Part shown: positions 16,575 to 25,124 of the stretch, one piece after another
Layout of the letters: the number at the start of each line of letters is the position of its first letter
How positions within the stretch are numbered: position 1 is the stretch's first letter
Assembly: GCA_002480085.1 (NCBI GenBank)
Contig: DKPJ01000008.1
Location: 1 to 64,000 of the forward strand
Reading direction: 5' to 3'
Source of the DNA: Enterobacteriaceae bacterium UBA7338
GTDB lineage: Bacteria; Pseudomonadota; Gammaproteobacteria; Enterobacterales; Enterobacteriaceae
DNA: 64,000 nt
Made by a program: the position numbers and the translations under genes
The notes under the pieces: model-generated
Told to the model about the DNA's origin: nothing
The model's input: only the letters and a program-made list of their open reading frames with translations
Database searches by the model: none

Positions 16575-17405
16575 TCAGGACTGGATAAAGGCGAGTAGAT
16601 CGTCAGAAATTTGGTGCTTGTGCGTAGTACAGATGCCGTGGGAACCCCCTTCATAGACAATCAACCGGGCATCAGGCAGGATCTCCGCCGCCACTTTGCC
16701 ACAGGTCTCAAACGGCACAATTTGATCGTCATCGCCGTGGATCACCAGCGTCGGAATCGTCATTTTTATTAAGTCTTCACGCAGATCGGTTTCTGAAAAT
16801 GCTGCAATACAGTCGTACAGACCTTTAATCGATCCCTGCATCCCCTGCGCAACAAAGCTTTGTCGCACCTGCTCCGACTCGTTGCTGTCAACGCGGTTGT
16901 ACCCGTAAAACGCGGCGCTTAGCTCATAGAAAAAGGCCCCGCGATCGTTAAGCACGCCGGTGCGGATGGCGTCGAAAACATCCAGCGTCACGCCGTCAGG
17001 GTTAAAATCGGTTTTGATCATAATGGGCGTGACTGCGCTAATCAGCACCGCTTTGGCGACGCGCTCGGTTCCGTGACGGCCAATATAGCGTGCCACTTCG
17101 CCCCCGCCGGTCGAGTGTCCGACGTGTATGGCACCTTGCAGATCGAGGTGGGCGGTCAGTTCGGCGAGATCGTCTGCATACTGATCCATATTGTGCCCGT
17201 CCCAGGGCTGGGCCGAGCGACCATGGGCACGACGGTCGTGGGCAATGACGCGGTATCCTTTGGAAGCCAGATAGAGCATCTGATCTTCAAACGCATCGGC
17301 GGTGAGAGGCCAGCCGTGGCTGAAAACAATCGGCTGTCCGCTGCCCCAGTCTTTGAAATAGAGATAGCTACCATCTTTTAGCGTGAGTTTATCGTAATCG
17401 CTCAT
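16575..17405 (-). CDS. Alpha/beta hydrolase of the non-haem chloroperoxidase type
   Basis: Cytosolic alpha/beta hydrolase of 276 residues. The triad is Ser98 (VGHSTGGGEVARY), probably Asp227 (IHGDDDQIVP) and His256 (EGGSHGIC), at almost the same numbering as the Streptomyces bromoperoxidases. Such proteins act as esterases or perhydrolases; the natural substrate is unknown. The start is ATG 17405, with GGAG just before it, in preference to a longer reading that runs through a hairpin. Downstream of ybdR on the same strand. Not part of the E. coli order, so acquired here or lost there. Confidence 0.88.
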   Translation of the reverse strand: MSDYDKLTLKDGSYLYFKDWGSGQPIVFSHGWPLTADAFEDQMLYLASKGYRVIAHDRRAHGRSAQPWDGHNMDQYADDLAELTAHLDLQGAIHVGHSTGGGEVARYIGRHGTERVAKAVLISAVTPIMIKTDFNPDGVTLDVFDAIRTGVLNDRGAFFYELSAAFYGYNRVDSNESEQVRQSFVAQGMQGSIKGLYDCIAAFSETDLREDLIKMTIPTLVIHGDDDQIVPFETCGKVAAEILPDARLIVYEGGSHGICTTHKHQISDDLLAFIQS

Positions 17406-17440
17406 GGGATCTCCTGTTAACGGGCGCGTTAGAAACAGTA

Positions 17441-17472
17441 AGGCCTTCATTACCGGTAAGTAATGAAGGCCT
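17441..17472. terminator. 13-bp perfect hairpin between ybdR and the hydrolase gene
   Basis: AGGCCTTCATTAC pairs with GTAATGAAGGCCT around a six-base loop. It follows the ybdR stop on the minus strand and precedes the hydrolase start, so it could end ybdR transcription. There is no T-run. Confidence 0.5.
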
Positions 17473-17491
17473 GGAGGAAGTATAGGAGGTA

Positions 17492-18733
17492 TTACGCTGG
17501 CGGAAGGTTGATATTGCCGTTGCTCAAGGCCGTTACGCTGGCTCTCGCCGCTTCCGGGCTTTGCGCGCCGGGAACCAGAATGATTTTACGGCAGTCATCC
17601 TGGCGTTTATCAAACATCTCATAGCCGCGGGCCGCATCTTCAAGCGGCAGATAGTGGGTCACGATCTCCTCCGGCTTCAGCAGGCCCTGCTCAACCAGCG
17701 GCAGCAGCTCCGGCAGCCAGGCGTGAACGTGAGTCTGGCCCATGCGGAACGAGATGCCTTTATCGAAGGCGTCGCCAAACAGGAAGCCGTGGATAAAGCC
17801 TGCATAGACCCCCGGTACGCTGACAATCCCGCCCCGGCGCACGGCGGCAATCGCCTGACGCAGCACCTTACCGCTGCTGCCCTCCAGCTTGAGGTTAGTC
17901 AGAACCGTTTCGGTCGTGCTGCCTTTCGCCTCAAAGCCAACGGCGTCGATCACCGCATCAACACCGCGATTGCCGGGGGTATTTTCGATAATGATCTCCG
18001 CCGGATCGTCATGCTTATCGAAGTTGATAGGAATGACGCCATAGCGCTCTTCGGCAAAGCGCAGGCGGTAGTCATTATGGTCAACCATAAAAATCTGTTC
18101 CGCGCCCAGCAGCCTTGCGCAGGCAGCGCTGAGCAGACCTACTGGACCCGCGCCGTAGATCGCGATCCGGGAGCCTTTTTTGACCTCGCCGTTTTTTACC
18201 GCCTGCCAGGCGGTCGGCAGGATGTCGGAAAGGAACAGCACCTTGTCATCGGGAAGCAGCTGCGGCACTTTGAAGGGGTTGACGTCACCCTTAGGTACGC
18301 GGACATACTCTGCCTGGCCCCCCGGCACGCCGCCGTAGAGGTGGCTATAGCCAAACAGCGCGGCCGGCGGTGGGATCTGCTTTTTATTCAGCGATGCGCC
18401 TCTGCCAGTGTTGGTGGTTTCACAGGCCGAGTATTGATGCTGCTGGCAGAAGAAACAGCTGCCGCAGGCAATCACAAAGGGGATCACCACCCGCTCGCCT
18501 TTCTGGATATTTTTTACGTCGCGCCCAACCTCGACTACTTCGCCCATAAACTCGTGGCCGAAGATATCCCCATGCTCTGTTTTGGGGATTTTACCGTGGT
18601 AGAGATGCAGGTCGGAGCCGCAGATGGCGGTTGCGGTGATGCGCAGAATAATATCATCCTGCTGTTCAATAATCGGATCCGCCACGCTTTCAACGCGAAC
18701 GTTATGGGGACCATGATACGTCAATGCTTTCAT
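17492..18733 (-). CDS. ybdR: Zinc-dependent alcohol dehydrogenase YbdR
   Basis: Medium-chain dehydrogenase of 413 residues (E. coli YbdR 412). Catalytic zinc ligands: Cys38 (AICGSDLH) and His60-Glu61 (FGHEF). Structural zinc cysteines: 90, 93, 96 and 104 (ACGSCFFCQQHQYSAC). Rossmann motif GAGPVGLLSAA. The large insert and overall sequence place it among glutathione-independent formaldehyde-dehydrogenase-like enzymes, but the E. coli substrate is not established. In E. coli uspG lies between it and ahpF; here only 205 bases and a terminator do. Confidence 0.93.
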   Translation of the reverse strand: MKALTYHGPHNVRVESVADPIIEQQDDIILRITATAICGSDLHLYHGKIPKTEHGDIFGHEFMGEVVEVGRDVKNIQKGERVVIPFVIACGSCFFCQQHQYSACETTNTGRGASLNKKQIPPPAALFGYSHLYGGVPGGQAEYVRVPKGDVNPFKVPQLLPDDKVLFLSDILPTAWQAVKNGEVKKGSRIAIYGAGPVGLLSAACARLLGAEQIFMVDHNDYRLRFAEERYGVIPINFDKHDDPAEIIIENTPGNRGVDAVIDAVGFEAKGSTTETVLTNLKLEGSSGKVLRQAIAAVRRGGIVSVPGVYAGFIHGFLFGDAFDKGISFRMGQTHVHAWLPELLPLVEQGLLKPEEIVTHYLPLEDAARGYEMFDKRQDDCRKIILVPGAQSPEAARASVTALSNGNINLPPA

Positions 18734-18877
18734 TCAGACCTCCGCTACTCCCCTGAGATCGGGAGAGTGAAAATTAGGCTTGCACGGATCAAGGTTAGTC
18801 AGCGCAGACGCTAATCTGGGCGGTCAAATGAATCGACGGCGGTTTTGAGAGTAATCTTAGTGGGAAAAAGCGTTGCT

Positions 18878-18908
18878 AAAAAAAGAGGCTACCCGAAGGT
18901 AGCCTCGC
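18878..18908 (-). terminator. Terminator after ahpF
   Basis: GAGGCTACC / GGTAGCCTC with a short loop, followed on the minus strand by seven T. Confidence 0.92.
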
Positions 18909-18938
18909 TGCTCACAGTGCAGGTGTCTTACTTGCTTA

Positions 18939-20501
18939 TTATACTGTCGTGCGGATCAGGTGGTCGAAGGCGCTCAGAGAGGCTTTCGCACCTTCGCCGG
19001 TAGCGATGATGATCTGCTTGTACGGCACGGTGGTGCAGTCGCCCGCCGCAAACACGCCTTTCACGCTGGTTTCGCACTTGGCATCGATGATGATCTCACC
19101 CATGCGGTTACGCTCAACCGCGCCTTCCAGCCAGTTGGTATTCGGCAGCAGACCGATCTGCACGAAGATACCTGCCAGCTCAAGGTGATGCACATCGCCG
19201 CTCACGCGGGCACGGTACTCAAGGCCGGTCAGTTTGGTGCCGTCGCCTTTCACTTCGGTAGTCTGGGCGTTGAGAATGATATCGACGTTTTTCAGGCTGC
19301 GGACTTTATCCTGCAGCACCTTGTCAGCTTTCATCTCTGGCGCAAACTCGAGCAGGGTAACGTGCTCAACGATACCAGCCAGGTCGATAGCCGCTTCAAC
19401 GCCGGAGTTACCGCCGCCGATGACCGCGACGCGTTTACCTTTGAACAGCGGGCCGTCGCAGTGCGGGCAGTAGGTGACGCCGCGGGTACGGTACTGCTCT
19501 TCACCCGGAACGCCCATGTTGCGCCATTTCGCACCGGTGGCAATGATCACGCTGCGTGCTTTCAGCACGGCGCCAGACGCGGTTTCAATCTGATGCAGGC
19601 CGCCCTCTTCTGCTGCCGGGGTCAGTCGGGTTGCGCTCTGGGTGTCGATAACGTCAACATCGTAATCATCAACGTGCGCCTTCAGCGCGCCGGCCAGCTT
19701 CTGGCCTTCGGTTTTAGGCACGGAGATGTAGTTTTCGATATCCACGGTGTCGAGCACCTGACCACCGAAACGCTCGCCCATCAGGCCGGTACGAATACCT
19801 TTACGCGCCGAGTAGACCGCTGCCGCCGCACCCGCCGGGCCGGAGCCAACGATCAGCACATCGTAAGCGTCACGTTTGTTCAGCTCTTCCGCTGCACGTT
19901 TTTCCGCACCGGTATCCACTTTAGAGACGATTTCGGTCAGGGTCATACGGCCTGAACCAAACTCAACGCCGTTCAGGAACACTGCCGGAACGCCCATGAC
20001 GTTGCGATCGGTGATTTCGTTCTGGAACACGCCGCCGTCAATCGCCGTATGCTTGATGCGTGGGTTGAGCACGGACATCAGGTTCAGCGCCTGGACCACG
20101 TCCGGGCAGTTGTGGCAGGAGAGCGAGTAGTAGGTTTCGAACTCAAAGTCCCCTTCCAGCGCGGCGATCTGCTCAAGCATCTCTTTCGCTTCTTTGGAAG
20201 GATGACCACCGGTCCACAGCAGCGCCAGGACCAGAGAGGTAAATTCGTGACCCAGCGGAGAGCCGGCAAAGCGCGGACCCTGACTGGAGCCTGGGTTAGT
20301 AATCAGGAACGACGGTTTACGCACCGGCAGCTGATTGTCCTCTGTAAAGGAGACTTTATCAGACAGCTCGGCGATCTCCGCCAGCAGTTCGCGGATCTCT
20401 GCCGATTTAGCGCTGTCGTCCAGGGTGGCAATCAGCTCAACAGGTTTAGTCAGACGCTCAAGATAAGCCTTAAGCTGGGTTTTCATTGTAGTATCAAGCA
20501 T
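18939..20501 (-). CDS. ahpF: Alkyl hydroperoxide reductase subunit F
   Basis: NADH:AhpC disulfide reductase of 520 residues (E. coli 521). The N-terminal tandem thioredoxin-like domain carries SCHNC (Cys129, Cys132), which passes electrons to AhpC. The C-terminal thioredoxin-reductase-like domain has the FAD motif GSGPAGAAAA, the redox pair CPHC (near 345/348) and the NAD motif GGGNSGVEAA. Start ATG 20501 (MLDTTMKTQ) is preceded by GAGGTGA and matches the family; a longer frame exists but lacks support. Confidence 0.97.
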   Translation of the reverse strand: MLDTTMKTQLKAYLERLTKPVELIATLDDSAKSAEIRELLAEIAELSDKVSFTEDNQLPVRKPSFLITNPGSSQGPRFAGSPLGHEFTSLVLALLWTGGHPSKEAKEMLEQIAALEGDFEFETYYSLSCHNCPDVVQALNLMSVLNPRIKHTAIDGGVFQNEITDRNVMGVPAVFLNGVEFGSGRMTLTEIVSKVDTGAEKRAAEELNKRDAYDVLIVGSGPAGAAAAVYSARKGIRTGLMGERFGGQVLDTVDIENYISVPKTEGQKLAGALKAHVDDYDVDVIDTQSATRLTPAAEEGGLHQIETASGAVLKARSVIIATGAKWRNMGVPGEEQYRTRGVTYCPHCDGPLFKGKRVAVIGGGNSGVEAAIDLAGIVEHVTLLEFAPEMKADKVLQDKVRSLKNVDIILNAQTTEVKGDGTKLTGLEYRARVSGDVHHLELAGIFVQIGLLPNTNWLEGAVERNRMGEIIIDAKCETSVKGVFAAGDCTTVPYKQIIIATGEGAKASLSAFDHLIRTTV

Positions 20502-20584
20502 TAGGGTCACCTCTGAGTTAAAAACATCATCATGCAAGCTGCCTTAATGGGGCTGCCTGAATGCAACTTGAATCATGTTGTTAG

Positions 20585-20612
20585 AGAAAAACGGGTGCAT
20601 AGCGCACCCGTA
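20585..20612 (-). terminator. Terminator or attenuator between ahpC and ahpF
   Basis: ACGGGTGC / GCACCCGT stem (20591-20598 with 20604-20611), followed by five T on the minus strand. It may lower ahpF expression relative to ahpC. Another inverted repeat (CCCCGG...CCGGGG enclosing CTTAC-ATGA-GTAAG) lies around 20667-20699. Confidence 0.7.
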
Positions 20613-20748
20613 ATTACTGTAAATTTCCGAGTATTTCGCGTTACGGGAAGGCGGCGAGCTTAAGAATCCCCGGGAGCTTACATGAGTAAGTGACCGGGGT
20701 GAGTAAGCGAAGCCAACGCACCCGTGGCGTGAAAGACGACAGAAATTT

Positions 20749-21312
20749 TTAGATTTTGCCAACCAGGTCCAGAGACGGAGCCAGAGTCGCTTCACCCTCT
20801 TTCCATTTAGCCGGGCACACTTCGCCTGGGTGAGCAGCAACGTACTGAGCCGCTTTGATTTTACGCAGCAGGTCAGATGCGTCACGGCCAATGCCTTCTG
20901 CAGTCACTTCGATCGCCTGGATGATACCCTGCGGGTCAACGATGAAGGTGCCACGGTCAGCCAGGCCTTCGTCTTCGCGCATGTTTTCGAAGTTACGGGT
21001 CAGCGCGCCAGTCGGGTCGCCGATCATCGCATATTTGATTTTTGCGATGGTGTCAGAGCTGCTGTGCCACGCTTTGTGGGTGAAGTGGGTGTCGGTGGAG
21101 ACGGAGTACACGTCCACGCCCAGTTTCTGCAACTCATCGTAGTGATCGGCTACGTCGCCCAGCTCGGTCGGGCAAACGAAGGTGAAGTCAGCCGGATAGA
21201 AGAAGAAGACGCTCCAGCGGCCTTCGGTATCTTTCTCGGTCACTTCGATGAATTCACCGTTTTTGAACGCCTGGTTTTTGAAAGGTTTGATCTTGGTATT
21301 GATTAAGGACAT
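20749..21312 (-). CDS. ahpC: Alkyl hydroperoxide reductase subunit C (peroxiredoxin)
   Basis: Typical two-cysteine peroxiredoxin of 187 residues that reduces H2O2, organic peroxides and peroxynitrite in the cytosol. The peroxidatic cysteine is Cys47 (FTFVCPTE) and the resolving one Cys166 (EVCPAKW). GGAGGA lies seven bases before ATG 21312. In enteric bacteria it is OxyR-controlled. Confidence 0.98.
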   Translation of the reverse strand: MSLINTKIKPFKNQAFKNGEFIEVTEKDTEGRWSVFFFYPADFTFVCPTELGDVADHYDELQKLGVDVYSVSTDTHFTHKAWHSSSDTIAKIKYAMIGDPTGALTRNFENMREDEGLADRGTFIVDPQGIIQAIEVTAEGIGRDASDLLRKIKAAQYVAAHPGEVCPAKWKEGEATLAPSLDLVGKI

Positions 21313-21616
21313 CTATACTTCCTCCGTGGTTTCGATGAGATGTAAGGTACCGAATTTTGATGGCAACGGCTAATGCGTTTGCTTTATCAAATCAATCAGC
21401 GATATCTAACAACGTAAAAGCCGTAGTGGCGACCGGGATTACATCACTCCCCCGATCAAAGGGCAATGCGCCGTTGTAAGGTCTGAGCTATGGCTGTGAT
21501 AGGTTACGCCGTGAAGTGTACACTTTTGGACTCGTCGTTTAATGCCGGACGTTTCATGGTATATTTCTTTGCGTCCTAAGATAATTATTACCAGGCAGCA
21601 GAACGGCGAGATAAAC
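21313..21616. promoter_or_regulatory. Divergent regulatory region of ahpC and ybdO
   Basis: 304 bases without a gene. For ahpC (minus strand), TTGCCA and TACATC spaced 16 bases apart look like -35/-10 elements. AT-rich DNA with repeated GAT steps just upstream could be the OxyR site, but I could not match its consensus with confidence. A perfect 12-bp palindrome, AAGTGTACACTT, is at 21514-21525 on the ybdO side. E. coli has dsbG in this interval; here there is no trace of it. Confidence 0.5.
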
Positions 21617-22522
21617 ATGGCTAACCTCTATGATTTAAAAAAATTCGATCTTAATCTGCTGCTTATATTTGAGTGTATTTATCAGCATCAGAGCATCAGT
21701 AAAGCGGCTAAGGCGCTCTTTATTACCCCCTCCGCAGTGAGCCAGTCTCTGCAGCGTCTGCGCGCCCATCTCGACGATCCACTCTTTGTCCGCAGCGGAA
21801 AAGGCGTGGCGCCGACCACGGTCGCCATCAACCTGCATATCCATCTGGAGGAGAACCTGAATCAGCTTGAGCAGACCATCAATATGATGAACAGCAACGA
21901 GCTGAGTAAAAAATTTGTTATCTATACGCCACAGCTGCTGATGAGCGAAGGAAGCATGGCGCTGATTAACACGCTGCGCGGGCAGGCCAGCTATGCTATT
22001 GAGCACCATGATATCTTCATTACTCCGCAGTCGGCAGAGGAGCTGTTAACCTACCGCAAGGCCGATCTCATTATCTCTCTCTTTGCCATTACGAACCCGG
22101 CTATCGTCTGCGAAAAGCTCTCCAGCGAACCGCTGGTGCTGGTATGCCGCGCAGATCATCCGCGCCTTACGGGCAAGGTAAACATGACTGATGTGCTGGC
22201 GGAGGGATTTACGTTGTACAGCACGCCGGAGAGAGGTGCACTGGCATTACAGAGAGATATTGAAGCGGTATTGCCGCAGCGCAATATTCTTTTCAGCAGC
22301 GACTCATATATTTCTATTATTAATATCATTAGCCAGTCTGACCTCATTGGGCTAATGCCGTTACTGACTTTTAACCACTATAAAAAGATAATGAATTTAA
22401 AAATAGTGGATGTCGATATCACCCTGCCCGCCTTAGATATATTTATGCTTTATAACCGTGCCTCGTTAAACGGCAGCGCTTTCGCCAGCCTGATCGATAC
22501 AATCAAGCTGGCGGAACGTTAG
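21617..22522 (+). CDS. ybdO: LysR-family transcriptional regulator YbdO
   Basis: LysR-type regulator of 301 residues (E. coli YbdO 300), opening MANLYDLKKFDLNLL as E. coli does. The N-terminal helix-turn-helix covers about residues 9-50 (SISKAAKALFITPSAVSQS), and the effector domain follows. It is a paralogue of YbeF in this window. A 25-codon longer frame upstream was rejected because it lacks family similarity. Its stop is only 14 bases from the convergent ybdL stop. Targets cannot be read from the sequence. Confidence 0.9.
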   Translation: MANLYDLKKFDLNLLLIFECIYQHQSISKAAKALFITPSAVSQSLQRLRAHLDDPLFVRSGKGVAPTTVAINLHIHLEENLNQLEQTINMMNSNELSKKFVIYTPQLLMSEGSMALINTLRGQASYAIEHHDIFITPQSAEELLTYRKADLIISLFAITNPAIVCEKLSSEPLVLVCRADHPRLTGKVNMTDVLAEGFTLYSTPERGALALQRDIEAVLPQRNILFSSDSYISIINIISQSDLIGLMPLLTFNHYKKIMNLKIVDVDITLPALDIFMLYNRASLNGSAFASLIDTIKLAER

Positions 22523-22536
22523 TCGAGGCGCGGCAA

Positions 22537-23697
22537 TCAGAGCTTACAGAGACGCTCTGCGGCGGCCAGCAGCGTCGCTTCCTGCTTGGCAAAGCAGAGG
22601 CGAATAAGCTTATGCGGGAAGGGATCGGCGCAGAATACCGACAGCGGAATGGCCGCCACCCCCACCTCTTTTGTGAGCCACTGGCAGAAGCTGACGTCAT
22701 CCAGATCGGAGAGAGCACTGTAATCTGCCAGCAGGAAGTAGGTGCCTTCACAGGGTAGGATCTCCAGTCGGCTCTGGCTCAGGGCATCAATCAGCAGATC
22801 GCGTTTCGCCTGGTAAAAGGCGGGGAGCTGCTGATAGTGCTCCGGCTCCGCCCGCAGCATATCCGCCAGCGCCAGTTGGGCTGGGGTGTTGACCGCAAAG
22901 GTCAGGTACTGGTGCACCTTACGCAGCTCGGCGCTGATGGCCGCCGGGGCGACGCAGTAGCCCACCTTCCAGCCGGTCATATGGTAAGTTTTACCAAAGG
23001 ATGAGACGGCCACTGCCCGCTGGCGCAGCTCCGGGTGAGCAAGCACGCTGGCGTGCCCTGTCGGGTCAAAGCAGATGTGCTCGTAAACCTCATCGCTCAG
23101 CACATAGATTTCACGCTCGGCAATCGCCTGCCACAGCGCAGCAAAGTCCTCGCGCTGCCACACCGTGGCCGACGGGTTATGCGGCGTGTTGAGGATCACC
23201 AGCCGGGTCTTATCGCTCAGCAGGGCGGTAAAGGCCTGCCAGTCCACACGAAAGTGCGGCGGCTGCAGTGCAATACGCTTTACTACCCCGCCCGCCAGCT
23301 CAACCGCTGGGGCGTAGCTGTCATAGCTCGGATCGAAGCAGATCACCTCATCGCCGCTGCGCACCAGCGCGGTAATGGCGGCGTAGAGCGCCTCGGTGGC
23401 CCCGGCGGTCACGGTGATCTCGCTGTTAGCATCCGGCTGATAGCCATACAGGGCGGCGGTTTTATCAGCAATGGCCTCCCGCAGCGCCTGCACGCCGGTC
23501 ATCGGCGCATACTGGTTTGCCCCCTGAGCCACGTGATACGCCAGACGCTCCTGCAGGTAACGCGGACCATCATAGTCAGGAAAACCCTGGGAGAGATTAA
23601 TCGCCTGGTGCGCCTGCGCCAGAGCGCTCATCTGGGTAAAGATGGTGGTACCGAGATTAGGAAGTTTACTCTGCGGGATCAGTGTTTTATTGCTCAT
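22537..23697 (-). CDS. ybdL: Methionine aminotransferase YbdL (MtnE-type step)
   Basis: Fold-type I PLP aminotransferase of 386 residues, as in E. coli. The PLP lysine is Lys236 (SSFGKTYHMTGWKVGY); NTPHNPSA and SDEVYEH are the cofactor contacts. E. coli YbdL prefers methionine, so in reverse it can aminate 2-keto-4-methylthiobutyrate, the product of MtnD, to methionine. Its position back to back with mtnB across a MetJ operator supports that it closes the salvage pathway here. Confidence 0.95.
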   Translation of the reverse strand: MSNKTLIPQSKLPNLGTTIFTQMSALAQAHQAINLSQGFPDYDGPRYLQERLAYHVAQGANQYAPMTGVQALREAIADKTAALYGYQPDANSEITVTAGATEALYAAITALVRSGDEVICFDPSYDSYAPAVELAGGVVKRIALQPPHFRVDWQAFTALLSDKTRLVILNTPHNPSATVWQREDFAALWQAIAEREIYVLSDEVYEHICFDPTGHASVLAHPELRQRAVAVSSFGKTYHMTGWKVGYCVAPAAISAELRKVHQYLTFAVNTPAQLALADMLRAEPEHYQQLPAFYQAKRDLLIDALSQSRLEILPCEGTYFLLADYSALSDLDDVSFCQWLTKEVGVAAIPLSVFCADPFPHKLIRLCFAKQEATLLAAAERLCKL

Positions 23698-23764
23698 GGA
23701 TGCCTGCCTGCGTGTAATACTGATGTTGCTGCCACTATATCACGATGTTAGTATTTGGCAATCA

Positions 23765-23780
23765 AGACGCTTAGACGTCT
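23765..23780. promoter_or_regulatory. MetJ operator between ybdL and mtnB
   Basis: Two adjacent 8-mers, AGACGCTT (6/8) and AGACGTCT (8/8), match the MetJ met-box AGACGTCT repeated in tandem. They lie in the 126-base divergent promoter, so both ybdL and mtnBCD should be repressed by MetJ with S-adenosylmethionine. Confidence 0.8.
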
Positions 23781-23823
23781 AAACAATAATGTTATTCCTC
23801 TGCCCACACTACTCAGGAGCGTT

Positions 23824-24435
23824 ATGACATATCCTCTGCAACTTCCGGCGTTGGTTGAAGCCTGTCACTGGCTGGGGACAAAAGGCTGGGCACCCGCTAC
23901 CGGTGGCAATATGTCGGTGCGGGAAAATGCCGACTGGTGCTGGCTCAGCGAGTCCGGCAAAGATAAGGGCAGCCTGACGGTGGATGACTTTTTGCAGGTA
24001 GAGATCGCTACCGATCGCGCCCCCTCCGGACGCAAACCCTCCGCCGAGACCGGACTGCATACGCTGATCTATCGCCTCTATCCGGAGGCGAACGCCGTGC
24101 TGCATGTGCATACCGTTAACGCCACGGTGCTATCGCGCATTGAGCAATCCTCAGCGCTGAACCTGCAGGGCTATGAGATGCAGAAATCCCTGAGTGGGCA
24201 GACCAGCCACCTCGATACGGTCTCTATTGCCCTGTTTGATAACGATCAGGATATCCCGGCCCTTGCCCGACGCGTTGAAGATTACGCCCACCGGACGCCG
24301 TTAAGCTACGGCTTCCTGCTGCGCGGCCACGGTCTGACCTGCTGGGGACGCAGCGTGGCAGAAGCCCGCCGCCACCTTGAGGGGCTGGAGTTTTTATTTG
24401 AGTGTGAAATGCAGCGCCGACTGCTGGAGAGATGA
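23824..24435 (+). CDS. mtnB: Methylthioribulose-1-phosphate dehydratase MtnB
   Basis: Class-II aldolase-family zinc enzyme of 203 residues that dehydrates methylthioribulose-1-phosphate to 2,3-diketo-5-methylthiopentyl-1-phosphate. Zinc ligands are visible as His94 and His96 (VLHVHTVN) and His169 (RGHGLTCW); Glu75 (AETGLHT) is the likely catalytic acid. ATG 23824 follows AGGAG; a longer upstream frame would run through the MetJ operator. The stop overlaps mtnC (ATGA). Confidence 0.95.
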   Translation: MTYPLQLPALVEACHWLGTKGWAPATGGNMSVRENADWCWLSESGKDKGSLTVDDFLQVEIATDRAPSGRKPSAETGLHTLIYRLYPEANAVLHVHTVNATVLSRIEQSSALNLQGYEMQKSLSGQTSHLDTVSIALFDNDQDIPALARRVEDYAHRTPLSYGFLLRGHGLTCWGRSVAEARRHLEGLEFLFECEMQRRLLER

Positions 24436-25124
24436 TGATCCGCGCCATAGTTACCGATATTGAGGGCACCACCAGCGATATCCGCTTCGTGCACAACGTG
24501 CTGTTTCCCTACGCCCGCGAGCGGCTGGAGGCGTTCGTCAACGCCCAGCAATATGCCGAGCCGGTAAAATCCATTCTTGATAACCTGCGGGATGAGATTG
24601 CCAGGCCGGATGCCACCACCGCCGAACTGGTTGAGACGCTGTTCAGCTTTATGGATGAAGATCGTAAGTCAACGGCGCTGAAGGCGTTGCAGGGGATTAT
24701 CTGGCACGACGGCTACGTCAACGGCGACTTTGCCGGCCATCTCTATCCCGACGTGCTGCCTGCGCTGGAGAGGTGGAAGGCACAGGGGATTGATCTCTAT
24801 GTTTATTCCTCTGGCTCGGTGGCGGCGCAAAAACTGTTATTTGGCTACAGCGACGAAGGTGATATTACTCATCTGTTTAGCGGCTACTTTGATACTCGCG
24901 TGGGAGCCAAGCGTGAAACGCACGCCTACAGCACTATCGCCGAGCAGCTGGCGCTTCCGCCGGTATCGATCCTCTTCCTGTCGGATATTCACCAGGAGCT
25001 GGACGCTGCCGCGGAGGCCGGTATGCGCACCGTACAGCTGATTCGTGGCGATGATGACGCCGCCAGCCAGCATCACCAGGTGCACAGTTTTAACGACATC
25101 AACCCGGAGCAGATCCCCTCATGA
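24432..25124 (+). CDS. mtnC: Enolase-phosphatase MtnC (E1)
   Basis: HAD-superfamily bifunctional enzyme of 230 residues that enolises diketomethylthiopentyl-1-phosphate and removes phosphate, giving the acireductone. HAD motif I is DIEGTTSDIRF (Asp9, Glu11, the D-x-E form typical of this family), motif II YSSGSVAAQ, and motif III/IV SDIHQELDAAAEAG. Two ATGs in a row (24432, 24435); either may be used. It overlaps mtnB upstream and mtnD downstream by four bases each, so the three are co-translated. Confidence 0.96.
   Translation: MMIRAIVTDIEGTTSDIRFVHNVLFPYARERLEAFVNAQQYAEPVKSILDNLRDEIARPDATTAELVETLFSFMDEDRKSTALKALQGIIWHDGYVNGDFAGHLYPDVLPALERWKAQGIDLYVYSSGSVAAQKLLFGYSDEGDITHLFSGYFDTRVGAKRETHAYSTIAEQLALPPVSILFLSDIHQELDAAAEAGMRTVQLIRGDDDAASQHHQVHSFNDINPEQIPS

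Noticed and set aside
21313..21420. OxyR binding site for ahpC
   Set aside because: Expected from E. coli and there is suggestive AT-rich DNA, but the four ATAG elements could not be aligned convincingly, so it is not listed as a site.
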